A stretch of DNA of 64,000 nt from Ziziphus jujuba. Lineage: Eukaryota; Streptophyta; Magnoliopsida; Rosales; Rhamnaceae. Of this stretch, positions 52,552 to 64,000 are shown in pieces. Within the stretch, counting starts at the first letter, position 1; each line of letters begins with the position of its first letter. The notes under the pieces were generated by a model. The model did not search any database. It had not been told where the DNA came from and saw only the letters and a list, made by a program, of their open reading frames with translations. The stretch is from assembly GCF_031755915.1 (NCBI RefSeq), contig NC_083379.1, forward strand, positions 45,950,001-46,014,000, written 5' to 3'. A program made the position numbers and the translations under genes.

Positions 52552-53116
52552 CCAATATATATAAAAGAACATTCTGATTTTGATTTTTATTTTTTGGTAA
52601 TTACATTCTAATTTTGATGAATCATAGAATAGTATGGGAATTATATTGCCAGAACATATTTTATGTAAATGCCAAACAAGGACAATAAGTAATGTAACAT
52701 ATTAAAAACTCTGTGATTCGATTACAAAAGCTCTATTTTATTTTACTTTTTATAAACTTAATTTTTATGATCAATTTGGAAGTCTCTATCATTTCAATCA
52801 TAGGGCTTATGTCTGTTCAAAAAGGCAATTCGAAGGATTTATACATTATTTTATACGATTTTATCAAAAATGGATTTTTAATATTTCTAAAACCATTCCC
52901 AGTGTCAGTGCCAACTAATTGAGGTTGGGTCATAAGATTTGATAATCGTATACTTACTAATTTATTTTGGAGAATACACTATATGAAATTAATTGCAATG
53001 TGCTATCTCGATTTGGACTCAATTAATTATTTTATTGAGATATGAAGAACACTGATTTTTGTTGAAAACTTTTAAGAATTTATTAAGAAAAATGTTGTGT
53101 ATATATATATTTATAT

Positions 53117-53156
<40 letters not shown>

Positions 53157-53718
53157 GTGGTGTGGACCTTATTCATTTATTTTTTTAATTTCTTAGTCAT
53201 TTACTTATTTATGCAAAGAGGAATATTATATTTATTATTATTTTTAATTAGATAAACACTCTGTCATCCATATATAATGGGTTCTACAAAAATAGAGTTT
53301 TTTTTCTCCATTTTTGACAGAGAAGAAGAAAAAGCTAAGGGCCAATACCATCCCATCAGGGCCGGCCACCGCCGAGCTGCGTCTGAAGCTGGTGGGTGGT
53401 TGGGTGTTAGGGCTTTTTGTGTTCGATTTCAATCAATTCGGATTGGGGTTAGTCTTCATTTTTTCTTTAAATTTTGAGAAAATTTGTTTCTTATTAGTTT
53501 CTTCCTTTTTTTTTTTTTTTTTTTAATATATTATTTTATTTTGTTATCAACCATCATTATTTATTTTGACGACACTCTGAAGGATCTCTGTGGTCTTTTG
53601 ATTTCCTGCTACAGGTTTCTAGCTATCGGATTGGATTGGATTAATTATAATTTTCCCGGAAAAATTACTGGACCTTTAGATCCGTCGTAACGCTCGGAAT
53701 TTTCCGTGTACTGCAGGG
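49899..53718. other. intergenic DNA and leader of the Gag1-like gene
   Basis: AT-rich, no gene recognised. It includes a C18 run at 51370-51387, long A runs (51958-51980) and AT repeats near 52521 and 53124. From about 53330 the base composition becomes more balanced, as expected for the 5' UTR of the next gene. A 91-residue frame at 50848-51123 has no family signature. Confidence 0.45.
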
Positions 53719-55654
53719 ATGGGGTAAGTTTTCTGATTCCTCGTTTTGTATTTGGAATATTTATTGATTTCTTAGTTCAGTGAATGAATTCTCAGGCTCT
53801 GTGCTCTGTTCTGAGGTGGGTTTGGGATATTTTTGCGCCAAATGTAATCCACTGGAATTAATTGCCTCTTTTTTAGGAGAAAAAAATAAATAAAAAAAAT
53901 GAACGAGGGACAAATGAAAAAAAGAAGAAGTTTTAGTTTGGTTAAATCATGGAGGATAAATAAAGTGTAAATGACCGAGATAGGGGCTTGTTCAAAATAT
54001 TATAAGATGTAAATGTTTGGCATTTTCTTCATCATATTTCCTACTGAATAGGAATTTGAGAATCTTAGCTTAATAAAATAATAATAATAATAATAATAAT
54101 CTGTCCATAACTTATTTAAGTTGCATTAATTTTCACAAAGATAAACAAAAACTATAAGCACAAGGATGGAGGAGGCAGTTGTGTACCCTTTTGGATACTA
54201 TCATTAAGCAGATGTTGGATATTTTTGAGATTCAGAATTTGGATTATAACTTTTTTCAACGAAGTAAAGGAGATGATTGAAAATGCAGAAACTTTGGCTA
54301 CCCCAGGATTGCATGTACACGACACTTATTATCGAGTCAAACTATATTTCTTAATATAATTGTAAGAATGTGATTTTGGGTCCCTGATTATAATAATATT
54401 CATAAGTGAAGGTGGGATTCCAGGCTTCTTAATCTATAATCAGTCTGTCATATTCTTTATTTATCCCTTCATGCATGTAATTATAATCATCAATAAATTT
54501 TTTAGTGTTTATAGTAGCTGATATTATCCAACTATATGATTTATGTGATTTATAACAGAGTTAGATGTGTTTTGTAACAGAGCAGTGGTTGTCTATCATG
54601 CCATAATAAGCCCAAACCAATTATTTTAGTGGATACACCGCCAAAAGGACTGTCAAATCGTGCTCAGACAGTGAAGAAACCTAGCATATCAGAGGATTTT
54701 TGGACCAGTAGCACAATTGATATTGAAAACAGTGCAGTTATGTCACAGGGAAGTATCTCATCGATCAGCACAAGCAACCAGACAGTTGATCCCAATAATG
54801 GTGCTGGCGCTAACACCCCTTCCGAATTTGTAAATCATGGCAAGTTCTTGTTGTTATTATTAAATTGGAATGTCCATGTGCAAGAAGCCACCATACACCT
54901 TATGCATTGGGTGTGTGTTTGTAACCATGTTAGATAATTGACATAGAGACTTGGTTGCAGGTCTTCTTCTCTGGAACCAAACTAGGCAGCGTTGGGTAGG
55001 GAATAGAAGGTCTGAGAGCCGTGTGCAGCAGATTCGAGAACCCAAATTAAGGTGAGTTGTTCCTGGGTTTTTTGAAGTACTAAAATTTGGAGTATTTGCC
55101 CTTGGCTCTACAAGATAAATAAGTTACACCCTCATTTTAGAGTTAATTGGCTCAAGTTTTGTATAACACATTGTCCTTTACTACTTGTCTCCTACTGTTC
55201 TGATTCTGGGAAAATATGAGTTGACTTTTGAACTTTTATTTTTTGGCTTTTCGACAATAACTTTCTTTATCTTATGTCTGTGTTACTACACTGCAAGAAT
55301 GATAGTTTGAAGAAAGTAAGGAACTTGTAATTGAATGTGTACTATGAATCTTCTGTAAAGTAGTACTTAATTATTATAATCTATTTTGGTGTATTCTCCA
55401 GCACTTATTCACTCTGCATGGTTAAATCATTCTGGCTTTGCAGTTGGAACGCAACATATGAAAGTTTACTAGGGAGCAACAAGCCTTTCCCGCAGCCTAT
55501 CCCTCTTGGTGTAAGTGTTCATCCCCTGAAAGCCGTATGCAATCCTGATAACGAACTTGATTTATTATCTAAAATGCTCGTTGGAATTGGAAATTAACAG
55601 GAAATGGTAGATTTTCTTGTTGATATTTGGGAGCAAGACGGGATGTATGATTGA
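53719..55654 (+). CDS. Gag1-like clamp domain (DUF4050) protein
   Basis: A plant protein of the DUF4050 family, named after the fission-yeast Gag1 arrestin-like clamp domain. The plant function is unknown. Five exons (53719-53723, 54583-54839, 54961-55051, 55444-55510, 55601-55654) join in frame to 157 residues. The first exon holds only ATGGG. The N-terminus MGSGCLSCHNKPKP has a Gly-2 and Cys residues that could be lipid-modified. Conserved blocks: SVKK-like KKPSISEDFWTSST, SISSISTSNQTVD, EFVNHGLLLWNQTRQRWVG, and the C-terminal WNATYESLLGSNKPFPQPIP with MVDFLVDIWEQDGMYD. Intron 2 has a GC donor (CATG|GCAAGT). Exon 2 starts two bases after the first possible AG, because only that choice keeps the frame. 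Confidence 0.88.
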
Positions 55655-56990
55655 AGAGTAGAGGCGGTTTGGTAGTTGTGAAACTGGTCCAGACTTTTGT
55701 TAGAATTGTTGTTGGTTCGTTGGGGAATGGTTGATGGAAGTGACAAAGTGGCTTGTATATCAATGTAGCATATATAGCATGCCCCTTCTAGATATCAACC
55801 GTCGAGGCCTTTTAGATGTGCCCTTGTATTGCATTTTGAAACTCAATTATGGAACTAGCTCTCTCCGCCGTCCATGGCGGCAGTTTTGCAAAAGTTCATT
55901 CATCTTATTTTTGGGTCATTGTCTATTTGTTATTGGCTTCTTAATATGGAAAGCTTCCAACGTTTTCTTTTAATGGTCGTCACAAGTTTTTTATTTTTGT
56001 TTTTTCAGGGTTTGATTTGTGAAGGTTTTGTCAGTCTGGCTTTAATTGTGTTTAGACCATAAAAATCATAATTGAAGTGAAATTGGTACTGACCAACAGC
56101 ATAGCTTATTAGAGAAATAAAGAAAAAGAAGAGAGAATGAGGAGAAAGAAAAAGAATAGATGGAGCCATTTGGGCAGAGATGTAAGGCCATTTATGCGAC
56201 ATCTTCATTTTTCATTTTCAAATGAAAGGCCTTAAAAATTTTCCTTGTTTCCTTTGCCAAATTATGTTATACAATTTGTATTATTCTCTCTTTACGGGTA
56301 GATGTGATTATGTGATAAATTGAATTATATCTCAACATTTTGACTACGTTAAAATAAAAGTAGTCAAAATACGATTTTTGTAATTGACTAACATGTACAC
56401 GTGCTGATAATGTTTCTGACTCTTAAATTCTCATGAGGAACAGCATAAAATAAGAAGAGAGGGGCTTCAAGATATTTGTAGCCACTGTAATTTTTATTGA
56501 TTATTCTAGTCATGGTGTGTGACTGTAATAGTATGTAGTACGTCATGAAATAAAATAAGCTAGTTTTCTTTTTTCATTAAAATGTAAGAAAGACGTGGCA
56601 TCAGATGCATTTTCCTCTGGAACACTCTTCAAATTCGTTTGCTTTATGATGGTAGTATATTTGAGAAACACCAAGAAGGAACATCCAATCTTTCTCATTC
56701 TCATCATTTACAAGCTCTATTTACTAATTTAAGTTTCTGATGTGTCACAAGTACTACAACCTCCCAGAACCCTCCTAGACCCTTCTCCAACTGTCCAAAC
56801 TCAAAGGTTTCCAACTCATCCTCTACCCTCTTTAAATTCCGCCACTTGTTCCTATATGCCTCTCATCTCAACGGCAAATCCAGAACAAAACAACACCCGA
56901 AAAAAAAAAAAAAAAAAAAAAAAAACCCACATCACCATCCCTCCTAATAAAGCTGCTTTCCCTCTTCAACTTACAACACCAGCTTTGTCA
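55655..56990. other. 3' UTR of the Gag1-like gene and sHSP promoter
   Basis: The first 300-400 bp are probably the 3' UTR. The last 300 bp should hold the promoter and leader of the heat-shock gene, including CT-rich sequence at 56690-56870 and an A25-type run at 56900-56926. I did not find a clean heat-shock element (GAAnnTTC) by eye. Confidence 0.45.
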
Positions 56991-57946
56991 ATGGCTTTGA
57001 CGCGTTTGGCTTTGAAGAATTTCCACCAAAAACTGTTATCTTTCACATCTACTGCTAGTGCTGCCGCTTCTTCTCTGGGTCGTGGATCCGTAATAAGTGA
57101 GAAGGCCGTCAATGGTGGCCTGCAAAAACAGAGATACTGGGCAACCAATGAGTTCGTGAAGGGGTTTGCCACGGCTGGCAGTGATAAAGTTTCGGATGAG
57201 AAATCAGGTGAGAGCAAACAAGTTTCAGTCACTGAAGGTAATAAAAAGTCGTCTAAGCTCTTCCCTAGAAGACGCCAGAGGAGGGGACTTTGGAGGAGTA
57301 CCGACCGCAACTTTGTACCTGCACTTTATGGTATACTACGTCTCTACCATAGCACCCTTATTTTATTAGCTTAGCTCCCTAGAAATTTGTAATACCATAA
57401 TATATGCTATTACCCTCTAAAATTTACCAGTTCAGATTATATGCTGAAGAAAAAATAAAACCCAAATCATAAATTTATTCAATATTATGGCAAAAGTATT
57501 TTATTTTATTCGGTCTGGTGTTTGTTTTTGTAGAATTCTTTCCGTCAGGGCTTGGAGATGCAATGATGCAAGCAACGCAGAACATCAATAGGGTGTTGGA
57601 GAATCTAAATCTGTCGCCTTGGTCGCTTTCTGGACGAGTTAAAGAGCAAGATGAATGCTACAAGCTCCGATATGAGGTCCCGGGGCTTGCCAAAGAGGAC
57701 GTGAAGATCACTGTTGCTGACGGGGTTTTGACGATAAAGGGTGAACACAAGGACGAGAAGGAAGAAGAGTCGGACGATGAGTTTTGGTCGTCAAGGAGTT
57801 ATGGATACTATAATACTAGCCTCCTTTTGCCTGAGGATGCCAAACCCGGTGACATTAAAGCAGAGCTTAAAGATGGGGTGCTTACCATAATCGTTCCTAG
57901 AACTGAGAAGCCTAAACAAGATGCTATAGAAGTTAAAATACAATGA
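56991..57946 (+). CDS. mitochondrial small heat-shock protein (Hsp20 family)
   Basis: An ATP-independent holdase chaperone that binds unfolding proteins; this subfamily works in mitochondria. Two exons (56991-57330 and 57534-57946) give 250 residues. The N-terminus MALTRLALKNFHQKLLSFTS is rich in Arg, Leu and Ser and nearly free of acids, as expected for a mitochondrial presequence. Residues about 60-110 are a basic linker (LFPRRRQRRGLWR). The alpha-crystallin domain covers about 148-240: CYKLRYEVPGLAKEDVKITV, DGVLTIKGEHKDE, and the second consensus DGVLTIIVPR, then the C-terminal IEVKIQ, which holds the usual IxV-type oligomer motif. An intron between presequence region and domain is typical of organellar sHSP genes. 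A longer in-frame extension to 56742 lacks targeting character, so I start at 56991. Confidence 0.92.
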
Positions 57947-60900
57947 TTGATGATATGACAAATGCATGAATTTCTGTTAATATGAGGCTGTGTTTGTGTG
58001 TGCGCGCGCGCTGAGAATTAAGTGTCCAACTCTATGTAATTGCCGATGAGAAAAGAATAAAATTCTAGTGACTTTAAATTCCTTTCTTGACATGGTTAAT
58101 TTGTTGGATTCCAGATGAGGTATCCGAAAATAAAGTTCTGGAAACTAGATTGAAGCTGAAGTTAATCCAAGTAACCAGTTGAAGTTGTTGAGCTAGGCCT
58201 GTACCATGCATAAACCTTCAGGGCAGGACGCAATAATGGGTTTTAATTGGGCTTAAATATAATCACTGCTGGACTGCACTATGTCAAGTCTAGCCCAATC
58301 AAATTTAGGCTATTTCGGCCCCCAAGGGTTTTCAGCTTAACATGATTTGGGTTTTCTTTGTCAAGGACATTATGGTTTTGGTACCACGGATATATATATA
58401 TATATATATATTTGAAATAAACTATCTAAATATAAATTATTTATTTATCTGCTTTTTATATGATTTAAACTCTTGTTTTTATGGTACAACCCATTTCAGC
58501 GTCGATACCATTGATATTTATTTTAGAAAATGCTAATATTTATTTTATGGGAGAAATGCCATTTTGTATAAATTAAAAAGAAAAAAAGAAGAGATCCATT
58601 AATCTTTTCCCAAATGGACAGTCCTTTTTTTTTCTGTAAATAATCCTTTTCAATCGATCAATCAATGTCAATTTGCAAAAAGTTTGCTTCATGTTTAGCC
58701 AAATAAAGCCCGTATCCAATGAAACGTTTCCTCTCCACCAGCTATTGTCGGGATGGCAGAGACTGGCCCAGAGAAGACCACTGACATTATGACACGTGTC
58801 TATAGTAAGGAATGACGTTGTGCTTATGATTTGAACAGTTATGGGAGTACACTGAGACTTGTATAGAAGCAACCGTCTTTTCCTTCTTACTTTTCTTTGT
58901 ATCTTTCCCTTCCTCTATTCTACCTGCATTTCCATACGGATTTTTCAGAGTTGCATTCTTGGTTGCCGTCTAATGCATATTTATTGATCATTGATTGTGG
59001 ATGTGAAATCAGGATCGTTAACTTGTAGGTTTCTCGTCTCTGTCAGTGAAAAGAAGGTCCTGATGTTATGTGAGGCGTGGCTGCTTAATTCTTTTATCAG
59101 TATGATTGCAGAGGCAAGAGAGCGATACAAGTATCCTTGGGGCTTGCAATGTGCAACTGATTTATTGTTGTTATTGTTTCTTCAATTGACAAATAATGGA
59201 ATGAGCAAATAAGAAAATAATACTGTGACTTTCAGGTACAAATAAAAATGCACTGAATTGGGTTTTAAAAATTGATGTACTTAATAAAAATATATAAATT
59301 ATACAATCGATTTTTTTTTTTCAATTTGCCCAATTGAAACTGTTTGGCACCCTAGTCGCTTCCCTAGAACGTTACATTTCCCAAACATCGAAGAAATAAA
59401 GCAAACAAATAATGGAAGGTGAGAAAAAAAGTCTATATGACTCGGTCTCCATGTGTTGAATTGCCATTTTTATGAAATAGAAATATTAATTAAGATGGAA
59501 ATAATGTTTTTAATTAATTACACATCAATTCTTAAGTCTTTAATTTCTTCAAATATTTGATCATGAAATTGGATACAATGACTTGATGAATAAGTTTTCC
59601 AATATTGGTATACTAGAATAATTGTCAAATTGGCTGAAAGAAGTCATAAAATTGCATGTGATAACAGTTTTATAATAAGAAATTAAACAGTGAGACAGAA
59701 TGTGCATATATTTTAAACCATTTCGATTATTTGGCTAAGTGAATAGTTAAGAAACTGTCTCAGAGTCTGAACGAGCAGGCTACCTAATGAGAAAAAAGGA
59801 GTTTGCTCCAAATGCTGCTTTATTTCGGAAAGCTGCAAATTTTAATCCCCAAACGGTTGCTTGCATCGAGGACTTGGCCATTTATTTTTTTATTTTTTTT
59901 ATTTTTGGGTAACAAAGGACTCGGCCTTTAGACTTTGTTTGATTAATTAATATATATTTATTTATTGGGAGAAGCGAGTGGCAAGGTTGAATTTAGGAAG
60001 TCACTGCAGTCTTTCCAGGGGCAGTTTAAATTTTTCAAATGCTTTTGAATTAATAAATGTTCATGAAGCTCCATAAAGAAACACTGAAAAAAGGTAGCTA
60101 TCGAAAATCCCAAACCCCTTTCAACTGTTTGTTATATTTATCGATTTCCCCTGTAATACTGATCATATTGAAGAAGTTGTGGTGGAGTTGGTATATAACA
60201 TTGTAATTGGAATTCAACAGAAGGATTTTGGAAGTTTCTTATCAGTCGTACATATAATATGTTGTTCAGAGGTAGCCATATGTCATGCCTCTGCTCAGTA
60301 AAAAGGCAATGTTCTAAACAGTGGAATCTTATTGCTTTTTTCTGGTTTTTCTACTCCATTGTCCTTTCATGTTCAGTATCCAATGAGTTATTGTATGATT
60401 TTAAATCTACCAATTCATTAATATTATTGAGTCTAGCTAGCTAATATATACATCTTATATATATATGACGAAGAAAATCAAAGAGTCACTTTATGAAGGA
60501 CTTCTGGCCCTTTAATTAGATTGTTTTGATATATATATTTATTTAGCATTTCCACTGAAATATGAAAAAAAAAAAAAAAAAAACCACTGAGAAACTTGAC
60601 CAAGAGCACAAGAACCCTATTCGATTAAAGAACTTAGGTGCATTTGATTTTGATTGTACCATTCCTCACTTATATAAGCCAAGAAATTAAACAGTTAAAG
60701 AAACCCATTTATATATCATATGCCTTTTTACAGTGAAAAAAACACCTGCAAAATAGTTTTCTGTCCTTTTCCCTCCTTTCAATCTTGTTGAATATTAAAA
60801 TATATTTTGAGTAATATACAAACACCAGTTTGCCATGCGCATTAAACTGTCAGCTAAATGATCAGTAATGGTACAACCGATCGAGAATCAACCGTCCAGT

Positions 60901-61681
60901 ATATAAATAAAATTAGACTTTTCTAATTTGTTCGAATGAAAAAAAAAAGAAAAGAAAAAAAGAGTACCATTGATCACCTTGTCAACCATTATAATTCTTC
61001 CTCTTACCAAGAAAAAAGCCATTATAATTCTTCCCCATTATAATAATAATAAAGGACCTAAATCCTCAAATTTTTTTTTTTCCAATCCTTGTATATGCTT
61101 GTTTTATTAGGATTTAGAAATTTATATTCATATGCATTTTATTTGAATATAATTATCTTTTAAAAAATTATGTTGCTAAAGTGGTTAAATATTATATCTT
61201 AGATTTGGCAAATTCCAGTTATGATTCAAAAATAAGTATACACAAGTATGAAAATAAATAAATAAAATAAAAAGTTATCAAGGATAACACGGTGGGCTAA
61301 GTGTCACCTATTCCAAAATTGTCCAATAGTAGTGATAGTCAGTCACTAAAAACCGAGAGTCAGTGCAACAGTTTCCCAAAAAGACCAAGGAAATACATTT
61401 TAAATCCACAAGAAAATTTTGGATTGGTGTATCGGAGGTCATGTCTATTATGAAGGAAGCAGCCTTCAAGCTTGTCTAAAAAGAAACATTTATAAAAAGC
61501 TAGTCCTATTTAAAACTCTCTTCCTTCACCAAACACAATCCAATCCTTTTTGAACCTCTCTCTCTTTCTCATTTGCTTTTCTTTCTCAACAATATCCATT
61601 ATTCTAGCAATACTGTAACATACATCAGAAAACGAATAAATTCCAAGTATTTTGAAATCATCAAGTACCCTTTGGAAACTG
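57947..61681. other. intergenic DNA
   Basis: The sHSP 3' UTR (with a CG-rich GTGTGCGCGCGCG stretch at 57995-58010) comes first. The rest is AT-rich and I recognise no gene. It includes an AT repeat near 58390, a CACGTG at 58795-58800, and a possible truncated SINE tail at 59885-59915. The EPFL promoter should be at the right end. Confidence 0.45.
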
Positions 61682-62267
61682 ATGGCTCCATCAAGCTGCA
61701 CAGCATTGCCTCTGAGCATCAAGCTTACAATCACTGTGGCTTTCATTTTTTCACTCTCAATTCTACCTCCCAAATCAGGTAAAAAAATAGTTAATTTACC
61801 AACCCATTTCAATAAATTATAACAACTGTTTAGAGATATCTTCATTAGCTAGTTCTTTCTCATAATTCAGAGCCTGAAAAGCCAAAATGGGTCTTTGAAA
61901 TTGTATTGTTTTAAAAGAAGTAGTTAAAAAAAAAAAAGAAAAAAAAATAAAAAAGAAGAAGTTCTTTTGTCCTCTTTCATTAATGATGTGTTTGGCTTTG
62001 TTTTTGAATTTTGCAGTGGGTTCTGCACATCCAAGGTATGGTAGTGAACAGAGTGATCATGAAAAGCAGAGTAAAATGGCGTTGGGATCAAGGCCTCCAA
62101 GGTGTGTGAACAAGTGCTTCAATTGCAGGCCTTGCATGGCTACTCTTGTAATTCCTGTTCACCAAGTGAAGAGCTCGCACACAACATCTCGTGGGGAAGG
62201 GGAAGACGACAGCTATTATCTGCTTTCATGGAAATGCAGATGTGGGAATAAGCTCTTTCAACCATGA
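61682..62267 (+). CDS. EPF-like secreted cysteine-rich peptide (EPFL family)
   Basis: A precursor of a secreted signalling peptide of the EPIDERMAL PATTERNING FACTOR-like family. These bind ERECTA-family receptor kinases and TMM-type co-receptors and control stomatal patterning or organ growth. Two exons (61682-61778 and 62017-62267) give 115 residues. Residues about 9-30 are a hydrophobic signal peptide. A variable pro-region follows, then the mature peptide from about residue 55: LGSRPPRCVNKCFNCRPCMA, a loop with SSHTTSRGEGEDD, and YYLLSWKCRCGNKLFQP at the end. Six cysteines (62, 66, 69, 72, 106, 108) match the core EPF pattern. The NKCFNCRPCMA core looks closest to what I remember of EPFL8, but the exact member is not certain. 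Confidence 0.9.
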
Positions 62268-63171
62268 TCATCTGTCTGGTCTCGCTTCCACACTTCTGTT
62301 TATTCAATATGATAATTAAAATATAAATGTATTAAGAACAACCTAAATGTAAGATCTCTCCCTCCACCCCACAAATCGTATTCCTTTGCTTTATAAACAT
62401 CTCTCTGTGTGTCTCTCTCTATCTCATGATGATATTTTTCATGAACAAAACCATGGTTAGTATTCGTACCATGCAAAACAAAACCGCATCAAAAGGAAGA
62501 CCATGTTTAAAGGTTTCTTTTCCCCAAATTGGCCATAAGTCAGTTCCCAACTAGTTACGGATACTTTTCTGATGTTAGAAATTAATATATATATATATAT
62601 ATATGTTATACTTTTCTTTACGATATGCATAATAAGTTTTTCATTGTAGCGTATTTAGAAGACCAAATGACTAATGGGAAAGTTTATTTCTATAGATTCT
62701 ATCATTCTAGGGGCTTGTTGCTTGAGAATCAAAAGGAGTTTTACTATTGATGGTATTCGTACATTCACCGCCGCTGCATTTATATTTATCATTTTATTAA
62801 GAATTCCATATCATGGTGATTCTCCCACAAAAAAAGAAAAAAAAAAAAAAAGGAATATCATATTATAGTTGTGAATATTTTATATTATAGTTTTCATGCC
62901 TTGACTCAAACTCAAAAAGTGATAAAATGGTGATGGTTGGTGTAGAGCTATATTATATCTAAAAGCCAAAATAAATTAAAGAAATGAAGACTCAATTTTC
63001 AGTCAGATTTGGGCTAAACTTCAAAAGCAAAATGGAGCCCAACCCAATTAATAACGTCCGCCTCCCGCCATAGGAGCCCAACAGAAAAAACCCCTATAAA
63101 ACCCAGGCACTCAAATAAAAACCAAATTTTTGTTGCCGAAAAATCAAAATTTGTTCCGAATTCAACCGAAA
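62268..63171. other. intergenic DNA with promoter of the last gene
   Basis: EPFL 3' UTR, then AT-rich sequence with an AT run at 62585-62605. From about 63000 the composition becomes balanced (GCGTCCGCCTCCCGCC-like sequence near 63055-63070 and CTATAAAAC at 63092-63100, a likely TATA box for the downstream gene). Confidence 0.45.
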
Positions 63172-63418
63172 ATGGCAGTCGTCTTCCCCACAGCCTCCTA
63201 CAAGTGGAATAACAAGGTATTTCCATGGCCAAATTCTTGCCTGTTACCCTCCTTCTCAATCCCCTGCAACCGTCGTTTATTGTCAACCAACCGTGTCTTC
63301 TCTTATCCGCTTCATGGCCGTCGTCGTATATCTCTTTCACTTCCCTCCGATACTAGTCGTTGTCTCGCAGCTAAATCCCCGCCGCCTCCTCCTGATTCCG
63401 ACCCACCTCCAGGTTCAG
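63172..63418 (+). CDS. first exon of a probable plastid-targeted protein (partial)
   Basis: The first coding exon starts with ATG at 63172 and ends at the donor TCAG|GTAAAT (63418). It encodes 82 residues plus one base. The N-terminus is rich in Ser, Arg and Pro with few acids (MAVVFPTASYKWNNKVFPWP, later LHGRRRISLSLPSDTSRCLA), which is the look of a chloroplast transit peptide. It is followed by a proline-rich linker, KSPPPPPDSDPPPGSG. The rest of the gene lies beyond the window, so the mature protein and function cannot be told. A TATA-like sequence sits 70-80 bp upstream. Confidence 0.7.
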
Positions 63419-64000
63419 GTAAATGTTCTTATTTTCATTCTTCTTTCTCCGTGGAATTTCGTGTTCCAAATTATTGTCAAAATAAAAAGAAAAAGTTTTA
63501 ATTTAGATTAAATTAATAACAATAAAATTAAAAAAATAATAATAATGATAATAATAAAAAAAGGTGGTCACTATTCATTGTGATGCAAACGTTATTTTGA
63601 TAAAAAAAACTTTTCGGTGCGGAATTATTATTTCTAATCTGCTTAATCTCATAGCTATATAATTGGAACAGAACGAAGTAATAGGAATTGGGACAGCTCG
63701 GTTTTTGAGCTCCCAATTGTGTGACCTAGCGTGGGTTTTCGGTGTTAATGTTTGAATATCGATTATAGCTCTGCCTCCAACTTTATTGGTAGCATAAACT
63801 CTAAATAAGTCTCATTAAACAAAATTTATGAAGTTGGTTTGGTTTTTACACTCATCTTGGACTGTTTTAAGATAGGGATGGAAACGAATGTTGTAGGAGA
63901 AAAGTGTGGACTTAAATTGTTGCACCCTTTTATAGGCTAGTGATTTGAAAGCTTGATAGTTCATTGTGAGTTTTCAAGTAATTTGATGTTGCAAGTTTTA
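63419..64000 (+). other. start of intron 1 of the right-edge gene
   Basis: AT-rich sequence after a good splice donor. No acceptor-plus-coding stretch that fits the upstream phase is convincing before the window ends, so the next exon probably lies outside. Confidence 0.5.

Noticed and set aside
56600..56720. Heat-shock element upstream of the sHSP gene
   Set aside because: Single GAA and TTC units are present but not with the 2-bp spacing of a true element, so I do not annotate one.
56742..56990. N-terminal extension of the small heat-shock protein
   Set aside because: It is low in targeting character, contains a poly-Lys run made by an A tract, and the Met at 56991 gives a standard mitochondrial presequence.
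63014..63340. 108-residue minus-strand frame
   Set aside because: Antisense shadow of the transit-peptide exon at 63172-63418.

Overview
The window is nuclear DNA of a flowering plant, almost certainly a eudicot. The sequence is AT-rich, its genes are split by short GT-AG introns, and every recognisable product is a plant protein family. Two GC-AG introns are inferred. There are no bacterial or organellar gene clusters. The species cannot be fixed from the sequence alone.

Layout. Positions 1-6665 hold a nested transposon: a Ty3/gypsy element on the minus strand (663-6554, 5-bp target duplication GCCGA) sits inside an older terminal-repeat-in-miniature (TRIM) element, directly after its primer-binding site. 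From 6666 to 9560 there is debris: a polygalacturonase-like exon remnant, a fold-back element and a tandem duplication. From 9948 to 26341, five minus-strand genes follow one another: a UAP56/DDX39-type DEAD-box RNA helicase, an ATS3-like PLAT-domain secreted protein, the RNA polymerase III subunit RPC6, the LOLITA small subunit of the TPLATE complex, and a WIN1/SHN-type AP2 transcription factor. From 26342 to 41340 no gene was recognised. That stretch carries a 643-bp fold-back MITE, a decayed Ty1/copia element (31143-35287), a tRNA-derived SINE with a 17-bp target duplication, and simple repeats. From 41710 to the right edge all genes are on the plus strand: phospholipase D alpha 1, a small plant protein of unknown function, a Gag1-like clamp (DUF4050) protein, a mitochondrial small heat-shock protein, an EPF-like (EPFL) cysteine-rich peptide, and the first exon of a gene for a probable plastid protein.

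The genes are unrelated housekeeping and developmental functions (mRNA export and splicing, Pol III transcription, endocytosis, cuticle regulation, lipid signalling, heat stress, peptide signalling). There is no operon-like logic. I rebuilt all exon structures by reading splice sites and checking frame, and each recovered protein length fits its family. I saw no clearly new multi-gene system. The observations most worth a second look are the nested TRIM/gypsy insertion with exact boundaries, the coding capacity held inside the gypsy LTRs, the two GC-AG introns, a four-copy G-box cluster in otherwise gene-free DNA, the large hairpin MITE, and two SINEs with clear target duplications.
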